Below, in pieces: positions 48,479 to 59,600 of a stretch of DNA of 64,000 nt. The translations under genes were made by a program, and so were the position numbers. Within the stretch, counting starts at the first letter, position 1. The number at the start of each line of letters is the position of its first letter. Location: the NCBI GenBank assembly GCA_030062745.1, contig CP099839.1, forward strand, positions 2,361,001-2,425,000. The letters are read 5' to 3'. Below the pieces are notes generated by a model. That model saw nothing but the letters and a program-made list of their open reading frames with translations, did not search any database and was not told the DNA's origin. Origin of the DNA: Capitulum mitella. Lineage: Eukaryota > Arthropoda > Thecostraca > Pollicipedomorpha > Pollicipedidae.

Positions 48479-48484
48479 AATAAA
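48479..48484 (+). terminator. Polyadenylation signal AATAAA
   Basis: AATAAA 218 bases after the stop at 48261, within CATAAATAAAC and followed by a GT/T-rich stretch. It gives a compact 3' UTR for the HCFC1R1-like gene. Confidence 0.6.
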
Positions 48485-50522
48485 CTTTGTCTCCTACTTA
48501 ATGTCTTTGCGGGGAGATAGCGACAGGCACGATTTTGTAAAGACCGTAACACCCGTTAAGAAACAGGGGCGATCAGACTTTTGATTCCCTGTGTGTGTTA
48601 TGCATGCATCCCAGGGACCATGTGCCGTAATCGTGGCATGCGGCGTATTTTTTTTATTGAAGGCTTTTGGAAACGTTCGGAGTACCCGCCGAAATGCAAA
48701 TCGAGCGAAGTTGCGTCCTCGTCGAGTATATCATGATTGCGTTGTAGTACTTAACTGCTCTTACGCAAGTCCTCTTAGATGTACGAACGATGTCATGCAC
48801 GCTGAATGGAAAGGATTTCCGGAACCCGTTTTCTCCACCCGGCGGTATACAAGGCTTGGATAATGGCTGATGGGGCTGTGCTTGTTGCGATATCTTATTT
48901 TTATTGGCACGGCGCAGTATCAACAAATTTGAATGTCTCTGGACAGTATCTGGACATTTTTCGGAGGCAAACTCGTGGGGCAACGTACGCCACATATATT
49001 TGTTCGCCTGCCCTCTGCGCCGCCAAGCGGCGGTATTGTCATTAGATCACTACTCTCATCGAATTCTCATGCGAAAGAAAACTTTACTCGTAACCCCGTA
49101 CTACACTCGTTCGAACTAGTACAAAGTTCACCCTCGAGTTACCTTGGTTCACCCCATCAATCGGCAATCGGCGCTCCATAAAATCAAAATACGTCTTGAG
49201 CTAAGCCCAGTTTTCAATGAGAATTTCTGCTTATGTTTAATACGATGGGCTTAACAGGTCTTGACCCGCCTCCAAGGGCGCAGCCACGATTTTCTTACCG
49301 GGGGCTGGGTGGGGGGGGGGGGGCAGAGCTCAGTGTGAATTGACATACGAAAACCGCCTGCCGGAAAGACGATGTGCAATGGTTTTCACAAAAAATGCAG
49401 GCCTAATGGGGCGGAGGAGCCGGGCCTCCCTAGCTGCGCCTGTGCCCGCCTCCCCGGAAACATCTGAAGACATGACACCTCTGTGCTTTCCGTACGCACA
49501 TGGTTTTGCAATACACACACTGCTGCGTTACAAATACTTGCGATGCATTCCAGCAGCTCGCTCAAGCGCTACGCAGCATTTTGTCCAGGAACGGAGCCCG
49601 GACTGTTTTTTTAAGTCCGGACCATTATGGACTGTTCCCCGACGTTCATTCCAACTGTGGGAAAGCGTACTTTTCACTGCAAATCAGTGATGGCGGATGT
49701 CGAACCCTCGTGCGCTTAATAACGGTCTTGCACAAAGCAGTAATTACATTTTCACTGCCAGGCTGTGTTTCCCCCAATGACTGCCAGCGTTTAGTGTTTA
49801 CCATGAATGATTGTGGAATGTTAAACGGAGCTGAAAAACAACGTACAGGAATGGAGAAGTTGATAGGTACAGTAACAACATCCAACATTTACCTTTTCTG
49901 AAATTTGTGGTAGACGTACATGACACAGATATTATCATTATGCAAAGCTCCGCGACATGTGTGGATGAACAGTTCAGTGATGTGGGTGCCCAGAAGCTCG
50001 TAAGCTCAAAAAAAGCTGGCCTATGCAACTCATACCCGTCATGCGCAACGGGAAGTGATTTACTAGCGCAATCTGTTCACGCAGAATCCAGCCCCCTGTG
50101 TTTAAACATTGAAACTAATTTTTTTTAAGTTTGTTAGTCACCATTTGAGAATATTTTTAGATATATCCAAACAACTTTTTATTTAATATTTTGTTTAAAA
50201 TTTGGAGAATTTCATTGGCCGTTTTTTCTTGACCACGTATTTTTTACTTTTCTAATGTCATTGATGTCCATAGATGTCGCGACACCCAGCTAGGCATTTA
50301 TGGTGAACATATACAGTCCTGGCGCACCAACACTACACAAGATATTAATCTAACACTTTGTGGCGCACAAATGTACTAAGCATTTATTTCAGATCCAAAG
50401 GCGTGAGGTTTTTGTATGCAAATTTTTAGGCACAAGTTCCTTGAAGTTCCTGGAAAATAAGATACAGCTACGTTTGTCTCTGGTGATGTGGAGTCTTATT
50501 TCAGCGTGGCAGATGGTCTGAG
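48485..50522. other. Intergenic region upstream of the phosphatase
   Basis: No gene recognised. It holds the short inverted-repeat element at 49272-49442 and must include the promoter and any non-coding first exon of the phosphatase gene. An acceptor-like TCTTATTTCAG lies just before its first coding exon. Confidence 0.5.
49272..49442. mobile_element. Short inverted-repeat element, GGCGCAGCC ends, copy 2
   Basis: Starts GGGCGCAGCCACGATTTTC, ends CCTAGCTGCGCC, and shares its interior in the same order with 23577-23745. A G-run follows GGCTGGG near the left end. Confidence 0.7.
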
Positions 50523-50636
50523 ATGAAGGATGAAAGGGTTCCTCTGAAGACAATATTGCAAAATTTTATTAATCATGTGGAAGATTTGGAGGCACAGTTG
50601 AAAGAGAAAGATGATTTGTATGAAAGCGAGTTCCAG
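50523..50636 (+). CDS. PTPN12: PTP-PEST-type gene, coding exon 1
   Basis: ATG then 38 codons, MKDERVPLKTILQNFINHVE to ESEFQ, donor CAG|GTAAAG. The helix matches the N-terminal extension of the family. Confidence 0.85.
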
Positions 50637-53600
50637 GTAAAGTTCTTTTATCACTTGTTTAACTGATTTTGTCTTGGCATCAGTAAGGAATGATATTGAC
50701 ATCAGATATCCATGTATGATGGATTCTTGGGGAATTGGGAGGGATTTTGAGTCATAGGGGAAGAACTTACAGTGATAACTAAGATGAATGTGGCTAGGAA
50801 ATGAAGCAAAAAATTTTTCCCCAGGAGTTATTTGTTCTGTGGTATTCTCCATAAACTGCTTGGCAATGCTTATTTTCCAGTTTGAATGGATAGATCACAT
50901 TCCACTTGAGCATTGTTATGTTAAATCAGATTTGTGCTATTACTGAAAATGGTAATGGCTTGTAATGTTTGATCAGTTTGTGAGTTATACCTGAGTTAGT
51001 GTTAGGCACTGAAATACACATCCAAGCCCACTACTTAAAGCCCTTTTTTGCCATGTTTTGGTCCATGTGGGACAAATGTTTTCATCTTAATAATTGCATG
51101 ACATTACTGTTGGTGCATTGTTTGATTTAAAGGAAATTGCCTGGCGGCCAAATAGTGCAAAGTCATAAATACATCTGTGTTACCCGTTGAAAAAGAATTC
51201 TCAACAGTTTGATATATTGTGGTAAGAAAAAGTGTTAAAGTCACTGTAATGCAGCACAAATACATTTCTATGCACATATCTTTAGTTTTTTTGGGAATAC
51301 CCACAGTGGCAACTGATGCATGTGTATATTAGTTTCAGATTGTTTTCACATCATTGATTTAATTTCCTGTTTTTTCTTTAATCATATCTTAAAATCTTGT
51401 GTCATTTGGATGGGGCATGCATGAAGTCTCATAATGAACTTCCTTTATTTCAGAGTGCATAATTTATTGTCCTTGGGATAAGAAATGTCTTTTTCAATAT
51501 TGGCCTACTTCTGCATTAGGGAAAACACTGAAAGCTTATTTGATAAAGGGCCCACAACTCATTCATGATCATGGGATCTTTCACAAAATGGTGTTGATTG
51601 GATTGTTGTCATACTTCCCAAAGATTGTAATTGCCAAGGTACAGGTACAGTAATTAATGTAATTGCCAATGTAAAGGTACAGGTGTAGGAACAAGGGTGA
51701 ATGGTTTGGATAATTATTGGTGTTGCCAGCATCACTTTGAAGTCCATTCTTTCCACACATCACCACCATCTCAATGCTAAATTTCAGAATTCTTGATTTT
51801 TTAATTGGAATTTTTGTATTGGCAGCACCAATGGTACAGGATATTGTAACTGTGTGTAGGGGCATTTTGAAGGTTGGTAGGACCATAGGAACTTAATGGC
51901 AACTCTGTTCTTTGGAGCCCAAGAGAAAATTTGCCAAAACTCTTTGAAATTGTTAGGATTCTTATTTTACCTCTGTCATTGATTATGGTCTCCATACTTT
52001 TATTGGCATGTTAGATATATTCAGGGAGATATTTGAGCAAGCAGCAAAGTAGAAGGCCACTTTGCACTTTTCATGGCAGGTGTCATTGAGTAAAATATTC
52101 ATCCCTTTGTTTGTGGTATCATAACATAATCAGAATTATCATGGGCATAGGATAGCAATATTTTAGTTCAGAAGGTCAGTGAAAGCTGTGAGAAAGAAAA
52201 CTCATTGGGATCAGAGTATGACATCTTATTGGTATTAATTTAATTTGCTCATCTGCCATATTTCAGGAATTAAAGAACATAAGTGATGCCCTGAAGACCC
52301 AGAAGTATTATGCCTGCACAGAGGGCGAAAAGCCTGTTAACAGGCGCAAGAACCGCTACAAAGACATTTTGCCATGTGAGTGTTTATTAGCACTAAACCT
52401 TGAATCCTATTCAAATACCATACCAAGTCAAGCCATGACTTCCATTGTTGTGGAATCATGAAAGGCTGGTATTGACAACTATCTAGCCAGCAGGGCACAA
52501 AATTGGTGTTGTTCCATGGCATTGTTGCTAGTGACAGGTTTGTGGCCTGCTGGTGAGCATGGGTGTCACCATCGTGGGGCACTTGGGGTACCAGTACCTC
52601 ACAGCAGGGTTGGAAATTTGGTATTTGTTCATGGTGTTGGAGTATAATTTTTGTTTTGGTGTACAAAATTTTGTAAACAGTAATGCTGGTGTAAATTGGC
52701 ATTCTTAGTGTAAGTCAGCTATGACATCATTCCCATGTCTTACTAAATGGAGGCATTCATTTCCTTCCAGAGTTAGAAATTTGTTGACAGCTGTTTAATG
52801 GAGGCACAAGATCAAACTTCTGGAGTACAAAATGTATTTGGAACACATATGTTCTGGTGTTCTTAAACACTGAACACCTTTTCCAACCTTGCCCCACAGC
52901 CATTTGATTGTGAAGTATTGCCCATACCCAGTACCTCACAGCAATTGTGTTATTCATGGGTTGAAGTACAGTTGTGGAGTTGTTTTCCATGTGGAAAAGT
53001 TGTGGAAGCTTAGTCATTTTAACGTAACTGGCTAGTGCAAGACGATTATCAGCCCAAGTTCGACATAGATCTCTACATGTCCTGTAGCAAAGCAACAGCT
53101 TATGACATTTTGCCTGTGACATTTAACTTCAGATATAAGTGCGTATTCATGGTGGTTCGTGTTGTAATGTAAAACCCAGAATTTCCTGTATGGGGATTTC
53201 CAATTTTCCCGTCATTTCGACCAGGGACGGATCCAGCGGCTCGCTTTGGGGGGCTAAACCAGGATTTACTGGGTGTGGATGGTAGGTCATGGACCGGAGG
53301 AGGAAGGTAAGGGGTGGGAGGTGGAGGACGTGGGCCGTGGATGCGGAGTCTCCAGTGGCTGTAAACTGTGGTTGTTTAGTGATAGCCATGCATTTTGGGA
53401 GGTGGGCCAAATGGCTATTTGTCTCCCCCCAGCCGCGGTTGGGAGAGCCATGACTTAAACGCCCCCCCCCCCCCTAGATATTTCAGTGATTTCGGCCAGA
53501 CAAGTGACAAGTTATTATCGCAAAGATCGCAAATCGCGAAATGAAGTGGCCTAAATCCGGCGAAAAACCAAGTTTCGAGGGGGGAGGGGTCCTCTTTCAA

Positions 53601-56600
53601 AGTTTATCGTCTGGGCTGCGCTCCTGGTAGTACCTCACAGTCAGAACTTTGTCGTGCCGCCCCTGCTGGGCAGTGCAAGTTCTGGATTAGGCTCCTTCAA
53701 TCCCAGGACCCCAGAACTCAACGTCAGCCTTGTGGCTGTCTGTGCACTCCTTCAGAGGCTGGCAGATGATGCCAGCATTGGTATGATCTGACGAATGAGA
53801 CCGTGGTTATGGTTTATAAAAGGGTACAATGGAATGGTCAAGATTGGACATCACATTAACATTTGCTGGACATACGGATTGTTCACCTCCACGTCCGACC
53901 AGTGGTGGTGGGTGCCATCGCCCCTGCCCATTATGGTTCTTATGGAGAAAAGGCGACCAAACAAAAACCAGTATGTAGCTCATTTTGCTCAAATTCTAAT
54001 CATACCAGATTCGATGCCTCCAGGTTATCTGGTCACTCTTGTCAGGTCACCATGAAAGAGCGTATCATGCCGTTGCCGTCTCCGCCGTCATTACAATAGC
54101 TTTATTGCAAAAGGGCCTGTAAGCCATGGTTTCTTGGCAATTTAGTTTTGAAATGGACCTTGGTATATGATCAGTGTTTTTGTTTCTCCGGGTCCGAGGC
54201 AGGTCAAGTCATCAGGAGGTCTGTTATCATTACCAGCTTTATTATGAGGGTCTGTCAGAAACCCTGTTTTATTGCTGCAGAATTGAGTTTTTGTGACCGA
54301 GATGGGTAAAGATAGTTATCATTACGGAAGTCAGGCAAAAAGGGTTACCATATGACCAGTTACAAGTGGTTTTGCAGCCATCTTAGGTCGTTGATCTTAG
54401 TTCGCATTGGAAAGGTCACTAATCAGTCAAAGCTTTGTATGCTGTCAGGCGTATACTGGAAAAGTTGTGCGTCAAAAACTGGCCCGGTGCTTTGTAAAGC
54501 TCGTGAGAAAAGCCAGAACGTGGACCATATCGAGAAAATCGGTCTGGCGAGGTCGCCGGAATGACGAGTCAGTGACTCCGGTCGAGTCATTTGAGAGATA
54601 TTCACAATGCCGCCCCTGTAGGTGCAATATGATCAGGCTCCAGATGCAGCCCCCTCCCACTTCCCCACCATGCCTCCATCTGTAGGAAGCCAGAGTCTTC
54701 GCTCGCAATTTTGCATGTTTATCAGCAGGGTGAGTTAATCAGTTGAGAAATGGGATATTAGCTTGTGCGATTTTGCAATGGAGCCAGCACAATAACCGAC
54801 CACTGGGTGTCCCGCAATTAAAAAAAAAAATGACAGTATCGCGCCGTCGGTATATCACAATTCCGTAAAAAAGGTGGATTTGACTGAGATTAGGTGAAGT
54901 ATGCATTTCTCTTGGTTTGTCTGTGTGTATGCCATGACGTTGCTGATGATGATATCTCTCTGTTGTAAACGGCCAAGCTGGCTGCGTTCTGTGAGGTCGC
55001 ACATGGAAGCCAAACAAAGGCGATTTGAAGCGACCTAAACAGGGTACTGGAAGCATTTGAAAGCAAACATAAAGTAAATAGCACGTACTGCAAAAAATAG
55101 AATATGGAGTCACTCTGGTCTGTCCTCTGGGCACCCTGTACAACCGAACAACGATCCATTAAGGTCTCCCGTTGAAGTGATTGGAGCTTTCCGATGTCGG
55201 TGTGTTTCTCAGTGAAGCATATTTTTACGAAGTTCACGTAAAATGAACGCATTTGGTTGTCACTGATGGGACAACTGGCATGTACCAACGGTAGCTACGG
55301 AAGTTTGTAGCATGGTTGTAGGCAACGACACAGGGAATGCGTTCGAGAAACCTACAGTTCTGATACGTTGATTGCCTGTCACGAAGCTTTGTGGTCTTGT
55401 TCCTTCATTGAGCCAAAAATTGGATTCGTTGGTGTAGGGATTACCTACACCAACCGAAGTGTCTGCGTCACTAGGAAAACCCCTTTTCAAGTATTGAAGC
55501 GACTGGATAGTTCATCGTTGCGCAGGTTCCAAAGTGAGGTCCTAGCGTTACAGCTCAGTTGCTCCTCGTTGAGCTTTGTGTAGTGCACACGCACTTGTCA
55601 TGCGACGCAGGGGTACTGAATCTGTCTCCGCAGTGTTCAGCCTGCTGTAGTGTTATTTCTCGACTCGGGACATTTTCTAACTGTCTCCAAGCAACAGGCA
55701 TGAAACCGTTGCAAGGAGTCGACTGCCAGCTTGTTCGTGTTGTAGTTGGTTTGTGTCGGAACTGCGTCATCGCTAGGATGCCGGGTGCACCGTGGACGTT
55801 GCATAATGGTTTTATGTCTGAACACTGGCTGACAGTTAAAAATAAGTTTTGCCTGATCTCTGATGGTAGTTCTAGGTAGTTGCATATTTACCTGATCTTC
55901 AGGTGTATTCTGAACTCTGTACTCCAAGTGCTAGATATGGGAAATTACCTGCGTTTTTGCTTTCCACTCTGACCAAAAAGTGATTTTGTTTTGCCGTGTT
56001 GTGCGTGCGTGCGCCTGTCTATATCAAGGCAGTTGGACATGTTCGTTATTCGTGCTGTTATATTCGTCCGTAGTACGTTCGTTCGTTGTCGGTGCTGTCG
56101 GCGGCAGCCTGTCTGCCCTGTTCCTCTGCCGGAGACCTGCCGCGTGTTCTGCGGCGCGCTGCCGGCGGTCCCGTGCCGGGCATGCGTCATTCTGCGCCGC
56201 AGCTGCGGCCGCCTCTGCCGCGAGGGTGGGGTGCGGGCGGACGTCTTAGTCAGCCGACCTTTGGCGCTCCACTGCCCCCGTACTTGATATAAACCCAGCT
56301 CACTGTGTCGGGTACATGCCACCCAGCTGCCTGTGCGGGACGCAGACCCAGCGCCCTGTACCGGACACAGGCCCGGCTCCCTGTACCGGACACAGGTCCG
56401 ACACAGACCCGGCTCCCGTACCAGGTACAGACTCGGCTTCCTGTGTCAGACACAGGCCCAGCTCTCTGTACTAGATGCGAGCCCAGCTTCCTGTGCCGGG
56501 CGCAGGTGCGGGTCCGTGTACCGGACCCAGTTTACCGTACCGTGTACAGGTACAACATCCTGTACCGGACACAGGCCCAGCCCCGTGCACAGGACACAGT

Positions 56601-59600
56601 TCCAGCTGTCCGCTGCCCGCCGGTCCACGGCGGTCCAGGCTGCGGCGGCCTGGAATCGCGCCGGCCGGGGCCGGACGGTGCCCGTCTGAGCCGAGCGCCC
56701 GCTCCCGGTGATGGGTACGGAGTGCACGGGCCGATCCGCCCCGATCGGGGCGTGTCGGCACGCCGCCGACAATGGATCGCGTGACGGGCGGCGGTGGTGC
56801 GCCAGTTTTTCCCGTTTGTTCGGCATCACGCCCCACCTCTGGACGCCTCGGCGGCCGTGCGCTGCGCTGCCCGGGCAGGTCGCCTCCCGCCGTGTCTGGA
56901 ACCCGGAGTCCAGGATTCCAGATTCCGGACTCCTACGATTCCAGATTCCAGAGTCCTACGATCGGCTGTCCAGACTTCTGGCAGCTCTCTGAACTTTGTC
57001 CTCGGTCGTTCTGGCTGTGGGCCGGTTTTTATTAGACTTCTTTATCGATGAGTCATAACTTCCAAGCCGGAAACTTGGAAGAGTATTTGAAGGCAGTGCA
57101 GGATTGCATTCTTTTTTCTTTGCTCTTCCTTCCGCCTTGTAGAGCATAGCGATTGGTTTGCGTGACATCGTTGAGGTCAGCGACAAACATTCGGAGCTAT
57201 CGCCTATTAGTTTGTTTGAGACGGCTGTGCTTTTTAATCAGAGACATGACAAGGCGTTTGGGAATGTTATGTCGGCTGCCTTTGCCTCTCAATCAGGAAA
57301 ACGGCAAGGGAGTTGGAAAGCATGGTTTCATGGCTGTTCATGAGGACATCTAAAGGTTTTTTTAGTCTGAAAAAGGTTTTCTTCGTTTTATGTAAACCAT
57401 GGCCTTGGAGATACCCTCACATGCTTGCGGCTTGTTATTGCCTCTTTTATTGGTCGTCAAAAAAGTACTTAGAGCTGTATGAAGGACTTCTGGGAAAAGA
57501 AGGGGAAGTCCAAGAAACCACTAGCTAGTCAGACATTGGCCCACGCTACTTTGGAGTAGTTTTGGGGATACGGTTTCTTGAAGTTTGCAGGGTTCTGTCC
57601 GGGACATGGCGGTGAACCAAATGAAGCTGCAGGGTAATTGATTGAATTATATTCCCGTGTCATCAGTGTATCACCATCTGATCCGGCGTCTGCAGACGCT
57701 GCTGTTCACGTGGATTATATTCCCGTGTCATCAGTGTATCATCGTCTGATCCGGCGTCTGCAGACGCTGCTGTCCACTCACGGTCCGCCCCCAGATCGGT
57801 ATGAATGATCCAGTGAACATTGATCTTTGGCTCTGCGTCCGACTGGTAATCAATGCCGTGTTCCGTGATCCGTTGACCGGTCACTGTTTGTAGCGCATGG
57901 GCGCCTGGCATCCGGAACTGACCCGTGGCTCTGACCGACAGTCGATGCATCCCGGGTGGTGCTTAGCGAATTTCCCGGCGTGGCCGGCTCCGACTACATC
58001 AATGCTAACTACATTCGCGGCGCCTCCGGCTCGCCGGCGTACATCGCGTCTCAGGTACGTCCAGCTTCACTCACGTTGTCGCGAAAGTTCCGCGAGACGT
58101 CGTTGTAGGTAAGCATTAGTCTTGAATGTAGCGTTGAGATGCATATGGCCGCTTGCTGCCTCTTGTATTACCTGCTAAAGCAAGGTCCTGTTCTCTGGGA
58201 TACGTGAAATTGCCCATCTTCGTGGCCGCGTAATTTTGTCCTGTGTCGGGCACGTGATTCCTTCTTCCGTCGCCGTTGGACGTACGTACGCCTGTGTCGA
58301 CCGTGTTATTCCGTTCTGTGGTGTCGGCATACCTCGCATGCCCGTTCCGGCAGGGCCCGCTGCCGCACACGGTGGCCGATTTCTGGCGGATGGCCGTCGA
58401 GTGCGAGGTGCAGGTGATCGTCATGGCCTGCAACCAGACCGAGTCTGGCAAGGTGAGGCTGCCGGACGGGCACGGAGGGGAGACGAGGCCGAGCTGAGCC
58501 GGTCCGTTTTCTGCTCCCGACGCCGCCACGTTATCGACAGCACCCGCCCGGCCGGCACCCAGCGGTCCGTAAAGACACGATTCAGCGAAAACAGGCCAGA
58601 GTGTGCAGTAGTTAAAGGGAAGAGCTCGACTGTTGGTGGGGAGACGATCGCGGTGACTGCCGTTCGTGATTTTTGAGGCCGAGTTCTTTGGCCGTTAGCT
58701 GTCATTCTCCTGCGCTGTTGGATGGACGTGGAATGGCTTCCACACGGCAGTGTGATGGCTGGGTGTGCAATCGCTGGTGTTATGGCTGACCTTTTCATGT
58801 GCAGCTCGAAGGCTGTTTGTGGAGTAGGCATCGCGACTGAGCGGACCTGTACGAAGGCCCCGGCTGCAGCATTGTTTGGCGGTCGCGCGCCGTTCGGCCG
58901 GCGTGGACGGCCGAGTGAGAACGTGGCGCCGCCCGCGCGTACCGCCGGCCCGCCCAGTTGGCCCACGGCACGGGCCGATCCACTCGGCCGCCTACCCCAC
59001 ATGCCCGCGCGCCACGGAATCGTGCCGTCGTTTCCGCTCTGCCGGGGCTGACTCGTCAGATGGCGGCGCGGCCGTGCCGGTGGATCGGGTCGGCCGGGGG
59101 CGGCGGCGGCGGTGGCGGATGCCCGCTGCGTGACTCACTGCCGGTCCGACCGGCGGCCGGCCGGAGGGCGCCGCTCTTGTCGGACGTCGAGAACCACGGC
59201 AGGCGGGCCTGTTATCGGCGGAGACATCTGTCTGGCTCGTGCTTTTTCACGTGCTTTTGGGGCCGACGAGCGTTGGTCGTTCCCCGAACCCCCAATAGCA
59301 AGCTGTTTCGTGTTCTGTATTCGGCTTTGTTTGCCATGCAGCTTTCCGAAGGATTCGACTGCAGCAAGTGAGACGATCCCGTGTCTGAAACGTGTTTTGC
59401 CAGCTGGAATGTTGTGTCAGTGGGGACTAGACTGCATGGCATTGGTGTACGTGATGGCAGAAATGCAGGAACGATTTGAGCGGACACTATGTGGATGTGA
59501 GTGCACTGAATAATGTGCTTTGCGTCTCGAGTGGAGGCGAGATTGGTAACTTGGATTAACCACTCATGAACGCTGCAGTTTGTCATCACAGAATGCATCC

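Larger units (their letters stand above)
50470..53120. other. CpG-depleted block 3 (5' part of the phosphatase gene)
   Basis: Starting about 50 bases before the first coding exon, 2.6 kb are nearly free of CpG except within exon 2 (GCGCAAGAACCGC). Ordinary CpG frequency returns at about 53.1 kb inside intron 2. Confidence 0.7.
52376..57941 (+). other. PTP-PEST-type intron 2
   Basis: 5.6 kb with no recognised exon. The first 0.75 kb is CpG-depleted. It holds an inverted-repeat element relic (53.2-53.5 kb), a core-repeat fragment (53520-53600), a 25-bp minisatellite (56.3-56.6 kb), short ATTCCAGATTCC repeats (56905-56955) and a 68-bp direct duplication (57.65-57.78 kb). Confidence 0.65.

Noticed and set aside
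57158-57343. Possible extra phosphatase exon (short open frame)
   Set aside because: Exon 2 and exon 3 already join in phase and continue the family sequence without a gap.
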